Shown here: positions 9,342 to 18,575 of the stretch, piece by piece | Position numbering within the stretch: position 1 is the stretch's first letter | Layout of the letters: every line of letters begins with the position of its first letter | From: Aneurinibacillus uraniidurans | GTDB lineage: Bacteria > Bacillota > Bacilli > Aneurinibacillales > Aneurinibacillaceae | NCBI RefSeq assembly: GCF_028471905.1 | Contig: NZ_CP116902.1 | Location: forward strand, 1,214,501 to 1,278,500 | Length of the DNA: 64,000 nucleotides | Direction: 5' to 3' | Made by a program: the position numbers and the translations under genes | The notes under the pieces: generated by a model | Told to the model about the DNA's origin: nothing | The model's database searches: none | The model's input: the letters and a program-made list of their open reading frames with translations, nothing else

Positions 9342-11255
9342 TTGCGTGTATCTGGAGTAACGGTTCGCCGCCGTATATTTATTTCATTGATGATCGGGTT
9401 CTTCTTGTTTTTACTGCTCATTACACGCCTTGGGTATGTGCAGATCTGGAGGGGAAACTGGCTGATGGGAGAAGCACAAAATTTGTGGAGCCGTGATATT
9501 CCGTTTGAAGCGAAGCGGGGACGGATTCTTGACCGTAATGGTGAGGTGCTCGCGTATAACATTAGTGTCCCTTCCCTAATGGCGATTCCAGTCCAGATCA
9601 AGGATAAAGAAGGAACCGCACGCAAGCTTGCACCGATCTTAAAACAGGATGAAAAGGTCATTCTAAAGGCGATTAGCAAGCGTACGTCTATGAACCGCAT
9701 TCCAGGGGGACGGCGTATTGCGCCGGAAGTAGCCAAGCAGGTGCAGGCGCTTAATCTCCCAGGCATTCATGTGACGGAAGACAGCCAGCGCTATTACCCA
9801 CACGGCAAGCTCGCCGCTCATATTCTTGGCTTTACTGGCGTAGATAATCAAGGATTGACGGGAATTGAGCGGGTATACAATAAGCAGCTGAGTGGAGAGG
9901 ATGGAAGTATTTCGTATTATTCCAACGTGAAAGGCGAGCCAATGCCAGGGCAGTCTGACGTATTCACTCCACCAAAAGACGGGCAGGATTTGTATTTAAC
10001 AATTGATGCTAACATCCAGGCGATTATTGAGCGGGAGCTAGATCAGGCAATGACGGTATACCAGCCGGATGATGCCATTACGATTGCGTTTTCTCCAAAG
10101 ACAGGAGAAGTGCTTGGGATGGCGAGCAGGCCGGACTTCGATCCAGGCAACTACAAGCAGTATCCGGTTGAAACATATAACCGCAATCTACCGATCTGGA
10201 AAACATATGAGCCAGGTTCCACATTCAAAATCATTACACTGGCGGCAGCACTGGAAGATAAAAAAGTGAATCTCGATAAAGATACGTTCAATGATCCAGG
10301 TTCGATTAAAGTGGCAGGTGCGACATTGCGCTGCTGGAAGCGCGGGGGACATGGGCATCAAACCTTCCTTGAGGGGGTACAGAACTCCTGCAACCCGGGA
10401 TTCGTTCTACTTGGCCAGCGCCTGGGCAAGGAGCGCCTGTTCCACTACATTAAAGAGTTCGGATTTGGAAAACGGACGGGCATTGACTTGCTCGGAGAAG
10501 AGAACGGGGTACTATTTTCACTGAACCGTGTCGGTCCCGTAGAGCTTGCGACGACAGCATTCGGGCAAGGGGTATCGGTGACACCAATTCAGCAGGTACA
10601 GGCAGTAGGCGCAGCTGTGAATGGCGGCAAGCTTATGAAGCCGTATCTTGCCAAAGAGTGGCATGATCCGAAAACAGGAGAGCAGCTGTCTGTAAATGCG
10701 CCTAAGATGGTGCGCCAGGTCATCTCCCCGGAAACATCAGCGGAAGTGCGACGTGCATTAGAAAGCGTAGTTGCGAATGGAACGGGTCGTAATGCCTATA
10801 TTGATGGCTATCGGGTCGGCGGTAAGACAGGTACAGCACAGATTGTTGAGAATGGTGTATACTCCAAAAGCAAGCACATTGTATCGTTCATTGGGTTTGC
10901 TCCGGCCGATGATCCGCAGGTTATCGTATATACCGCGATTAACAATCCGAAGAGCATCCAGTTCGGTGGACTTGTCGCAGCGCCGATTGTGCGCAACATT
11001 ATGGATTCGACATTGCGCTATATGAAAGTGCCGCCGCGTACAAATCAGATGGAGAAAAAATATCAGTATCCCGACAAAAAAATCATTGAGGTTCCGAATC
11101 TTATCGGGATGAAACGTGATGAGATCAAACAGGCGTACTATGGATTTCCACTTGATATTGCAGGTGACGGCCAAAGTGTTTCCTATCAGTCGCCGCAGCC
11201 AGGAGTGCGTTTGGAAGAAGGGGCAACAATTCGCGTGTATCTGGGTGACAAATAG
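9342..11255 (+). CDS. spoVD: Stage V sporulation protein D (class B PBP, one PASTA domain)
   Basis: A 637-residue class B PBP with an N-terminal membrane helix (about 11-31), dimer domain, transpeptidase motifs STFK (Ser293), SCN (349-351) and KTG (495-497), and a single C-terminal PASTA domain (about 575-636). SpoVD makes spore cortex peptidoglycan in the mother cell with the SEDS protein SpoVE encoded downstream. The start is a TTG at 9342 behind a strong GAGGAGGAG site; no better ATG exists nearby. It is separated from pbpB by about 100 bases holding a possible sigma-E promoter, consistent with independent expression in sporulation. Confidence 0.92.
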   Translation: MRVSGVTVRRRIFISLMIGFFLFLLLITRLGYVQIWRGNWLMGEAQNLWSRDIPFEAKRGRILDRNGEVLAYNISVPSLMAIPVQIKDKEGTARKLAPILKQDEKVILKAISKRTSMNRIPGGRRIAPEVAKQVQALNLPGIHVTEDSQRYYPHGKLAAHILGFTGVDNQGLTGIERVYNKQLSGEDGSISYYSNVKGEPMPGQSDVFTPPKDGQDLYLTIDANIQAIIERELDQAMTVYQPDDAITIAFSPKTGEVLGMASRPDFDPGNYKQYPVETYNRNLPIWKTYEPGSTFKIITLAAALEDKKVNLDKDTFNDPGSIKVAGATLRCWKRGGHGHQTFLEGVQNSCNPGFVLLGQRLGKERLFHYIKEFGFGKRTGIDLLGEENGVLFSLNRVGPVELATTAFGQGVSVTPIQQVQAVGAAVNGGKLMKPYLAKEWHDPKTGEQLSVNAPKMVRQVISPETSAEVRRALESVVANGTGRNAYIDGYRVGGKTGTAQIVENGVYSKSKHIVSFIGFAPADDPQVIVYTAINNPKSIQFGGLVAAPIVRNIMDSTLRYMKVPPRTNQMEKKYQYPDKKIIEVPNLIGMKRDEIKQAYYGFPLDIAGDGQSVSYQSPQPGVRLEEGATIRVYLGDK

Positions 11256-11339
11256 AACAAAGACCTTTAAAATAGATGCGGGTATGAATTCATCAAGGAA
11301 AGCGAGATACTCGCTGAACAAGAAAGAAGGAGAAAGAAC

Positions 11340-12821
11340 ATGCAGGCAGACGACCTACTGGCCGCCCTCACATTGTGGCGCGCGGCAGGGGAAGTATCCA
11401 TGGAGATTACAGGAATTGAAATTGATTCACGCCGGGTAAAGCCGGGAGACTTGTTCGTATGTCTTCCTGGTTTTACTGTGGATGGACATGATTTTGCAGC
11501 GAAAGCTGTGGCCAATGGAGCCGTAGCGGTACTCGCGCAGCGTCCGCTTGATGTTTCCGTTCCGGTTATATATGTACCGGACACGAAACGGGCGCTGGCG
11601 GTGCTTGCTGACCGTTTTTACGGGCAGCCGTCCCATGCGCTGCGCGTGATCGGGGTAACAGGAACGAACGGCAAAACGACGACGACGAATTTGATTGAGC
11701 GTATTTTGACAGAAGCAGGGCATCAATGTGGTCTGATCGGTACGATTGAGATGCGGCTTGGCGATGACGTGCATGAGGTGAAAAACACAACACCGGAAGT
11801 ACTTGAGCTGCATCGGGCGTTCCGCTGGATGAAAGATGGCGGTGCTGACTATGCGGCGATTGAAGTCTCCTCTCATGCGCTTGACATGGGGCGAGTACGC
11901 GGTGTACGGTTCGTTACAGGTATCTTCACGAATTTGACACAGGATCACCTTGATTATCATAAAACAATGGAGAACTATCGGCAGGCAAAAGGGCTTCTTT
12001 TCTCGCAGTTGGGCAATGACTATGCAGATGGGCAGATGAAGCATGCAGTGTTGAATGCGGACGATCCGGCAAGTGTTGAATTTGCTCGCATAACACCAGC
12101 TCAGGTGATTACATACGGCATTAACAGTGAGGCAGACGTACGGGCGCGTGAGATTCATATCACGGCACAAGGCACGAAGCTTGTGATGGATACGTGGAAG
12201 GGCAGTATCGATTTGACGCTGAAGCTCATTGGTAATTTTAATGTGTATAATGTGTTGGCTGCTGCCGCCGCCTGCCTTGTAGAAGGTATTACGCTTGCGC
12301 AGTTGAAAGAAACACTTGAACGGGTAGACGGTGTGCGCGGACGGTTTGAGCCGGTTGTGGCAGGTCAGCCTTTTTCGGTTATTGTTGATTATGCGCATAC
12401 ACCGGATAGTCTGGAGAATGTGCTCAAAACGATTCGGGAATTTGCGGAAGGTCACGTTTATTGTCTTGTCGGATGCGGTGGCGATCGTGACCGGACAAAG
12501 CGGCCGATTATGGCACGTATTGCAGCGCAATATGCTGACAGAGTCGTGATTACATCGGATAATCCACGCTCAGAAGACCCAAAACAGATTATCGATGATA
12601 TGATTGCTGGACTGGACGAAGCAGGAGTACGTGAAGAAACGTACATGACCATCATGGATCGCAGGGATGCCATCCGTGAGGCGATCAAGCGTGCACAGCC
12701 TGGGGATGTCGTGCTGATCGCGGGTAAGGGACATGAAACCTATCAGATTATTGGCGATCAAACGATTCATTTCGATGATAAAGAAGAGGCCTATCAAGCC
12801 ATACTAGATAAAGAAAAATAG
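11340..12821 (+). CDS. murE: UDP-MurNAc-L-Ala-D-Glu:meso-diaminopimelate ligase
   Basis: A 493-residue Mur ligase. The P-loop GTNGKTTTT has its Lys at about 112, and the DNPR motif at 407-410 is the diagnostic for meso-diaminopimelate rather than lysine, so the wall is of the DAP type. The C-terminal IAGKGHE motif is also present. It acts in the cytoplasm, adding the third amino acid of the stem peptide. ATG at 11340 follows AAGGAGAAAG. dapF, which makes the substrate, is encoded elsewhere in this window (57.9 kb). Confidence 0.95.
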   Translation: MQADDLLAALTLWRAAGEVSMEITGIEIDSRRVKPGDLFVCLPGFTVDGHDFAAKAVANGAVAVLAQRPLDVSVPVIYVPDTKRALAVLADRFYGQPSHALRVIGVTGTNGKTTTTNLIERILTEAGHQCGLIGTIEMRLGDDVHEVKNTTPEVLELHRAFRWMKDGGADYAAIEVSSHALDMGRVRGVRFVTGIFTNLTQDHLDYHKTMENYRQAKGLLFSQLGNDYADGQMKHAVLNADDPASVEFARITPAQVITYGINSEADVRAREIHITAQGTKLVMDTWKGSIDLTLKLIGNFNVYNVLAAAAACLVEGITLAQLKETLERVDGVRGRFEPVVAGQPFSVIVDYAHTPDSLENVLKTIREFAEGHVYCLVGCGGDRDRTKRPIMARIAAQYADRVVITSDNPRSEDPKQIIDDMIAGLDEAGVREETYMTIMDRRDAIREAIKRAQPGDVVLIAGKGHETYQIIGDQTIHFDDKEEAYQAILDKEK

Positions 12822-12851
12822 GATGAGGAGAAAAAGAAAGGAGGATGCGGA

Positions 12852-13814
12852 ATGCTTGAACGTGTTTTGTTTTTTTCCATTGCCGCAGCTTTTCTCATAG
12901 CCGTTTTACTTGCTCCGCTCTTCATCCCTGTACTTAGACGATTGAAGTTCGGCCAAACAATTCGGGAAGAGGGTCCGAAGGGGCATCAGAAAAAGGCGGG
13001 AACGCCAACGATGGGCGGCATTATTATTTTGCTTGCTCTTGCTTTTACAGTTATAAAATTTTCTAACTGGTCTGTAGAGACGATGTTGCTTCTGCTGATT
13101 ACACTCGGTTATGGACTGATTGGTTTTCTAGATGATTTCATTAAGATTGTCCTAAAGCGTAATCTAGGTTTAACAGCAAAGCAGAAACTGCTTGGTCAGT
13201 TTGTGATCGGCGCCGTATTTTATTATGTCTTGACCCGAATTGGCTACGACACATCGGTGTCGGTTCCTGGAACGAGCATTAAAGTAGAGCTTGGTTGGCT
13301 GTACTTGCCGCTTGTGCTCATTATGACAATTGGAACATCTAATGCCGTGAATTTAACAGACGGCCTGGATGGTTTGTTAGCAGGTACAAGTGCGATTGCA
13401 TTTGGTGCATATGCGATTATTGCCTGGATGAGCAGCCAGATGAACATCGCTATTTTCTCAGCGGCTGTTGTCGGTGCGGTACTTGGATTCCTTGTCTTTA
13501 ACGCGAATCCGGCTAAAGTGTTCATGGGGGACACTGGATCACTCGCGCTCGGCGGAGCGCTTGCCGGGGTGGCTATTCTAACGAAAACAGAAATTTTATT
13601 AATCGTCATTGGCGGTGTCTTCGTTATGGAGGCGCTGTCCGTTATTATTCAAGTTTTTTCATTTAAAACGCGCAAAAAACGGGTATTTCGCATGAGTCCG
13701 CTCCACCACCATTACGAACTGGGTGGCTGGTCAGAATGGCGGGTCGTAATGGTATTCTGGTTTGTAGGACTTATCTGCGCTGGCCTAGGCGTATACATTG
13801 GGGTGTGGAGCTAA
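12852..13814 (+). CDS. mraY: Phospho-N-acetylmuramoyl-pentapeptide-transferase
   Basis: A 320-residue polytopic membrane enzyme with about ten helices. Family motifs visible are the PTMGG block near residue 55, the FLDDFIK block near 95, NLTDGLDGL near 170, FMGDTGS near 225, and the [12 protein letters not shown] loop near 280. It moves phospho-MurNAc-pentapeptide to undecaprenyl phosphate to form lipid I. GGAGG precedes the ATG. Its stop codon overlaps the ATG of murD by one base (TAATG), suggesting translational coupling. Confidence 0.96.
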   Translation: MLERVLFFSIAAAFLIAVLLAPLFIPVLRRLKFGQTIREEGPKGHQKKAGTPTMGGIIILLALAFTVIKFSNWSVETMLLLLITLGYGLIGFLDDFIKIVLKRNLGLTAKQKLLGQFVIGAVFYYVLTRIGYDTSVSVPGTSIKVELGWLYLPLVLIMTIGTSNAVNLTDGLDGLLAGTSAIAFGAYAIIAWMSSQMNIAIFSAAVVGAVLGFLVFNANPAKVFMGDTGSLALGGALAGVAILTKTEILLIVIGGVFVMEALSVIIQVFSFKTRKKRVFRMSPLHHHYELGGWSEWRVVMVFWFVGLICAGLGVYIGVWS

Positions 13815-15235
13815 TGGGGATAGAGAGAGGCAAACAGCAGTATAAAGGAAAACAAATCGTCGTGCTTGGTATGGCGAAAAGCGGCGCAGCAGCGGCACGG
13901 GTATTAGCAGAATGTGGCGCAACGGTAACGTTGAATGATCGCAAGCCAGAAGAAGAATGCGAGGGTGTGGCAGAACTGCGTGCAGCTGGCATTACCGTAA
14001 TTTGCGGTGGACATCCGGATGACCTCATTCATGCAGGCATTGACCTTGTTGTGAAAAATCCGGGTATTCCGTATGAAGCACCGCCCGTACAGGCGGCCCT
14101 TGCAGCCGACGTTCCGGTTGTGACGGAAGTGGAGATTGCTTACCAGTTGTCGGATGCGCCAATCATTGGCATTACCGGCTCCAATGGAAAAACAACCACA
14201 ACAACCCTAATCGGTGAGATTCTCGATGCGGCTGGCTTGTCTCCTGTTGTGGCGGGTAATATTGGTACACCGTTGAGCGAACAGGCAGCACATATCACAT
14301 CTGAACAGAAACTCGTAGCAGAGCTGAGCAGCTTCCAGCTCAAAGGAACAAAGACGTTCCGTCCCGAGATTGGCTGCTTGCTGAATGTGTATGATGCGCA
14401 CCTCGACTATCATAAAACGAAAGAGGATTACATACAGAGCAAGCAGCACCTGTTCAATAATCAGGATGCATCCAACATTGCGGTACTCAATTATGATAAT
14501 TCGTTCTGCCGCGAGATGGCAGAGCGGATCGAATCAAGCGTTCTTTGGTTCAGTTCGGTAGAAGAAGTAACACAAGGTAGCTTCGTTCGGGATGGTGCAG
14601 TCGTGTTCAAGCGTCCGGTTGCTGGACCATCTGCCGCCCGATTTGCGGATGCTCCAACAGAAGAAGAGATTATTCGCCTGGATGAAATCGCGCTTCCGGG
14701 TGCGCACAATCTGGAGAACGTGCTGGCGGCTGTATGCGTGGCGCGTGCGGCCGGCGCATCTGTGGAGGCGCTGCGTCGTGTTCTTTGCACATTTTCTGGT
14801 GTAGAGCATCGCCTTGAATTCGTAGCTGAGATTGATGGAGTCAAATACTACAACGATTCAAAGGCAACGAATCCAGAAGCGGCTAGCCGGGCGCTCACCT
14901 CGTTTACAGCGCCGATCGTCTGGATTGGCGGTGGACTGGATCGAGGCATTGACTTTAAGGAGCTGGTGCCGATTTTGCGCCAGCATGTAAAAGCGGCAAT
15001 CGTCTATGGCCAGACCGCTGAAAAATTATTGGACCGGGCAAAAGATGCAGGAATTATTCGGGCGGAGCGCGTCGATACTGTTACGGACGCGGTTAATGAG
15101 GCCCACTGTATCGCACATCCGGGAGACATCGTCCTGCTTTCGCCAGCGTGCGCGAGCTGGGACATGTACAAATCGTTTGAAGAGCGGGGGGTCTTGTTTA
15201 AGCAGTCCGTGCATAAGCTTAAAACAAGCCCGTAA
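13814..15235 (+). CDS. murD: UDP-N-acetylmuramoylalanine:D-glutamate ligase
   Basis: A 473-residue Mur ligase that adds D-glutamate. The N-terminal Rossmann-like part contains VLGMAKSGAAAARVL, the P-loop GSNGKTTTT has its Lys at about 126, and HRLEFV and NDSKATNP follow in the C-terminal half. The frame is open back to 13736 inside mraY, but the ATG at 13814 overlapping the mraY stop is the expected start and gives the normal length, with GTGGAG as a modest ribosome site. Confidence 0.95.
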   Translation: MGIERGKQQYKGKQIVVLGMAKSGAAAARVLAECGATVTLNDRKPEEECEGVAELRAAGITVICGGHPDDLIHAGIDLVVKNPGIPYEAPPVQAALAADVPVVTEVEIAYQLSDAPIIGITGSNGKTTTTTLIGEILDAAGLSPVVAGNIGTPLSEQAAHITSEQKLVAELSSFQLKGTKTFRPEIGCLLNVYDAHLDYHKTKEDYIQSKQHLFNNQDASNIAVLNYDNSFCREMAERIESSVLWFSSVEEVTQGSFVRDGAVVFKRPVAGPSAARFADAPTEEEIIRLDEIALPGAHNLENVLAAVCVARAAGASVEALRRVLCTFSGVEHRLEFVAEIDGVKYYNDSKATNPEAASRALTSFTAPIVWIGGGLDRGIDFKELVPILRQHVKAAIVYGQTAEKLLDRAKDAGIIRAERVDTVTDAVNEAHCIAHPGDIVLLSPACASWDMYKSFEERGVLFKQSVHKLKTSP

Positions 15236-15289
15236 CCGCTGTTCGTTCTGAAGGTTTCCTTATAAAATCAGGAGGTAGAACGGACAGGC

Positions 15290-15334
15290 ATGGTAGGGCA
15301 AAATCCTGTGCTGGTTAAGAGGTGTTTTGCATGA
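15290..15334 (+). CDS. Possible 14-codon leader peptide overlapping the spoVE start
   Basis: An ATG at 15290 opens a 14-codon frame (MVGQNPVLVKRCFA) whose TGA at 15332-15334 overlaps the spoVE ATG as ATGA. A strong AGGAGGT lies upstream at 15270-15276, 13 bases before the ATG, which is a little long. spoVE also has its own weaker AAGAGGTG at 15317-15324. The arrangement would allow coupled translation of spoVE. Nothing shows that the peptide itself is functional. Confidence 0.4.
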   Translation: MVGQNPVLVKRCFA

Positions 15335-16422
15335 CCAAGGCCCGTTCCACTCCTGATTTTATTATTATTGTTGTGACATTTGTCCTGCTTGCTGTCGGTG
15401 TCATTATGGTGTACAGTTCAAGTGCTGTCGTAGCGGCTCAAAAAGGGGACGCGTTCTTTTTTACAAAGCGACAGCTTATTTTTGCCATACTCGGTGTTGC
15501 TGCCATGTTTGTTACGATGAATGTGGATTACTGGGTGTGGAAAAAATGGGCGAAACCCGGTTTGTTCTTCTGTTTCTTCCTGCTCGTGATCGTGCTAATT
15601 ATTGGTCGGGAAGTAAACGGTGCCAAGTCCTGGCTGGGTATTGGCGCATTTGGCATCCAGCCTGCTGAGTTTACGAAGTTGGGAATGGCTGCGTTTCTTG
15701 CGAAATGGCTATCAGATAACCAGAAGGACATTGGTTCTTTCACAAAAGGGCTGGTACCGACATTAGGAATTGTATGTGTAGCGTTCGGTTTGATTATGCT
15801 CCAGCCCGATCTAGGAACAGGAACTGTACTGCTTGGTACATCGGTTTTGATGATTTTTATAGCGGGAGCACGTTTGCAGCATCTGTTTGGGCTGGCTTTT
15901 CTCGGATTGATCGGATTTGCGGGACTGATTGCGGTTGCCCCGTATCGAATGAAGCGGATTACCGCCTTTATTGATCCATGGCAGGACCCGCTTGGTGCAG
16001 GTTATCAGCTCATTCAATCCTTGTATGCGATTGGTCCTGGTGGCTTGATGGGACTTGGCCTTGGAATGAGCCGACAGAAGTTTTTGTATTTGCCAGAGCC
16101 ATATAATGATTTTATTTTCTCCATCCTGGCCGAGGAACTAGGATTTATCGGCGGGGCCACCGTTCTACTTTTGTTCCTGTTGCTGCTGTGGCGGGGGATG
16201 CGGATTGCGGTGACGGCTCCCGATTTATTTGGTAGTTTGCTAGCCACCGGGATTATCGGGATGGTGGCCATTCAAGTTATTATCAATGTCGGGGTTGTTA
16301 CCGGGCTTTTTCCGGTCACGGGAATTACCCTTCCGTTTTTAAGCTATGGAGGCTCCTCACTTACGCTGATGCTGACCGGGATCGGCGTCCTGCTAAATAT
16401 CTCGCGTTATTCGCGTGCGTAG
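15331..16422 (+). CDS. spoVE: Stage V sporulation protein E, SEDS peptidoglycan glycosyltransferase (FtsW/RodA family)
   Basis: A 363-residue SEDS family protein with about ten membrane helices. Recognisable blocks are VMVYSSSAVVA in the first helix, GAKSWLGIGAFGIQPAEFTKLG, LMLQPDLGTG, GGLMGLGLGMSRQKFLYLPE and ITLPFLSYGGSSL. These proteins polymerise lipid II together with a class B PBP; SpoVE pairs with SpoVD in cortex synthesis. It is called SpoVE rather than FtsW because it lies between murD and murG, as in B. subtilis, and because spoVD is in the cluster. The GTG at 15322 overlaps the ribosome site, so the ATG at 15331 is used. Confidence 0.9.
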   Translation: MTKARSTPDFIIIVVTFVLLAVGVIMVYSSSAVVAAQKGDAFFFTKRQLIFAILGVAAMFVTMNVDYWVWKKWAKPGLFFCFFLLVIVLIIGREVNGAKSWLGIGAFGIQPAEFTKLGMAAFLAKWLSDNQKDIGSFTKGLVPTLGIVCVAFGLIMLQPDLGTGTVLLGTSVLMIFIAGARLQHLFGLAFLGLIGFAGLIAVAPYRMKRITAFIDPWQDPLGAGYQLIQSLYAIGPGGLMGLGLGMSRQKFLYLPEPYNDFIFSILAEELGFIGGATVLLLFLLLLWRGMRIAVTAPDLFGSLLATGIIGMVAIQVIINVGVVTGLFPVTGITLPFLSYGGSSLTLMLTGIGVLLNISRYSRA

Positions 16423-16469
16423 CGGGGAAAATTGCGAAGAGAGAAATGGAGTAAAGAGGAGAGGTTTTT

Positions 16470-17567
16470 ATGAACATCGTCATTAGCGGAGGAGGGACGG
16501 GAGGGCATATCTACCCGGCCCTCGCTCTCATTCAGGAAATAAAACGGCATGAGCCGGATTCGCGTGTGCTCTACATTGGCACCGAGCGCGGACTTGAGGC
16601 TACACTTGTTCCGAAAGAAGGCGTTCCGTTTGAATCCGTTTATATTACCGGATTTAAACGGAGCCTTTCGTTTGAGAACGTCAAAACGGTTATGCGCTTT
16701 TTGAAAGCGACAAGTCGGGCAAAGAAGCTGATTCGAGACTTTAAGCCGGATGTAGTAGTCGGCACAGGTGGGTATGTGTGTGGTCCGGTTGTCTATGCAG
16801 GTCATGCGCTTGGCATCCCGACACTTATCCACGAGCAGAATGTCATTCCAGGGCTGACCAACAAGTTTCTATCTCGCTATACCGAGCGTGTGGCAGTCAC
16901 ATTTGAAGGGTCTGCGCCTTATTTTCCAGCAGAGAAAACAGTTGTTACCGGCAATCCGCGTGCGAGTGAAGTGGTGCGGGCAAATGGTGAGGCGGGGCTT
17001 GCTTCGCTTGGCGTTCCGGCAGGCAAAAAGTATGTGCTCATCGTCGGAGGAAGTCGGGGGGCGAAAGCGATTAATGATGCGGTGATTCAGCTCGTTCCGC
17101 ATCTTCATGAACATGCTGATTATCATATTATATATGTAACGGGAGAGGTACATTACGAGCAGACTATAAAGGCAATTGGAGATGTGCCGCCGAATATGAC
17201 GATTCGCCCGTTTATTTATAACATGCCAGAAGTGCTGGCAGGGATTGATCTAATCGTAAATCGTGCCGGAGCGTCGTTCCTTGCTGAGATTACAGCTCTT
17301 GGTTTGCCCTCGATCCTTATTCCATCGCCGTATGTAACAAACAATCATCAGGAGAAAAATGGGCGCTGGTTGGAAGAGCAAGGTGCGGCCCGCGTTATTT
17401 TGGAATCTGAACTGAGTGGCAAAACACTACTAGAATCGATTGATCATATTCTAAAAGATGAGAGTCTTACGCAAACGATGAGTACCGCCTCACGTTCGCT
17501 CGGCCAGACGGATGCGGCAACGCTCGTATACAACGAATTAAAAGCAATTATAAAGGCGCCAAAGTAA
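16470..17567 (+). CDS. murG: UDP-GlcNAc:undecaprenyl-PP-MurNAc-pentapeptide GlcNAc transferase
   Basis: A 365-residue GT-B glycosyltransferase that turns lipid I into lipid II at the inner membrane face. The N-terminal [13 protein letters not shown] loop is at residues 7-19. The second domain has [42 protein letters not shown] (the UDP-GlcNAc site) and the usual C-terminal helix. ATG at 16470 follows AAGAGGAGAGG. Confidence 0.96.
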   Translation: MNIVISGGGTGGHIYPALALIQEIKRHEPDSRVLYIGTERGLEATLVPKEGVPFESVYITGFKRSLSFENVKTVMRFLKATSRAKKLIRDFKPDVVVGTGGYVCGPVVYAGHALGIPTLIHEQNVIPGLTNKFLSRYTERVAVTFEGSAPYFPAEKTVVTGNPRASEVVRANGEAGLASLGVPAGKKYVLIVGGSRGAKAINDAVIQLVPHLHEHADYHIIYVTGEVHYEQTIKAIGDVPPNMTIRPFIYNMPEVLAGIDLIVNRAGASFLAEITALGLPSILIPSPYVTNNHQEKNGRWLEEQGAARVILESELSGKTLLESIDHILKDESLTQTMSTASRSLGQTDAATLVYNELKAIIKAPK

Positions 17568-17655
17568 CACAGTAGGCGCAGTGGGCATACAGTATTCTAG
17601 GCGCGTGGCCAACGGGCAAACGCGCATTACGCAGCAAGGAGGAGAGGTTCGATCA

Positions 17656-18561
17656 ATGCAGAAGTTGATGGGAGAGCTTATAGAAGCTAATGTCGGAGCT
17701 GTACTTATGAATGAGCCGCTAGCCAATCACACCACATGGAAGATTGGCGGGCCGGCAGATCTACTCATTGAACCGACCGATAGAGAGGCGCTTGCACGCA
17801 GTATGAAACTCGTATATAAACATGGCATGCCATGGCGTGTACTTGGAAGAGGGTCTAATCTGCTTGTACGGGACGGGGGAATCCGTGGGGTTGTTTTTAA
17901 ACTGAATGAAGGGTTTGAACACCTTCATTTTAACGGGGAAGAAGTCGAGGTGGGAGCCGGTTATTCTTTTATTCGCTTAGCGGTAATGGCAGGAAAAGAG
18001 GGACTGACTGGACTTGAATTCGCCGGTGGCATTCCTGGTACTGTAGGTGGCGCTATCTATATGAATGCGGGTGCGCATGGCTCGGATGTGTCACGTATTT
18101 TGCAAGTTGCTGACGTGTTGCTTGAGAACGGGGAGCAGGTACGCTGGACGAAAGAAGAACTGGGCTTCGGTTATCGCAAATCGATTTTGCAAACACAGCA
18201 GGCAATCGTAACAGGTGCTGTGTTCAAGTTGGCCCATGGTGATCGGAAAACAATCGCCGGACAGATGGCATCTTATAAAGATCGTCGTCGTCAAACACAA
18301 CCGCTCTCGATGCCGTGTGCGGGCAGTGTATTCCGTAATCCACCTGGAGATCATGCAGGGCGTCTAATCGAGAGTGCGGGCCTAAAAGGGATGACTGTGG
18401 GAGGAGCTCAGATTTCGGAGAAGCATGCCAACTTTATCGTCAACCTCGGCAACGCCAAAGCACAGGACGTCCTTGATCTGATGCAGCAGGCAAAAGCGAT
18501 TGTAGCAGAGCGCACAGGTTTTGAACTTGTGCCGGAAGTGCTTGTTATTGGCGAGGCGTAA
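17656..18561 (+). CDS. murB: UDP-N-acetylenolpyruvoylglucosamine reductase
   Basis: A 301-residue FAD enzyme that reduces enolpyruvyl-UDP-GlcNAc to UDP-MurNAc. It has NHTTWKIGGPADLL near the N-terminus, GRGSNLLVRDGGIRGVV, GLEFAGGIPGTVGGAIYMNAGAHG in the FAD domain, and CAGSVFRNP with the catalytic Ser. The frame is open from 17581, but the ATG at 17656 has an AAGGAGGAGAGG site and matches the family start. murA, for the preceding step, follows after 14 bases. Confidence 0.95.
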   Translation: MQKLMGELIEANVGAVLMNEPLANHTTWKIGGPADLLIEPTDREALARSMKLVYKHGMPWRVLGRGSNLLVRDGGIRGVVFKLNEGFEHLHFNGEEVEVGAGYSFIRLAVMAGKEGLTGLEFAGGIPGTVGGAIYMNAGAHGSDVSRILQVADVLLENGEQVRWTKEELGFGYRKSILQTQQAIVTGAVFKLAHGDRKTIAGQMASYKDRRRQTQPLSMPCAGSVFRNPPGDHAGRLIESAGLKGMTVGGAQISEKHANFIVNLGNAKAQDVLDLMQQAKAIVAERTGFELVPEVLVIGEA

Positions 18562-18575
18562 ACGGAGGTGAAATC

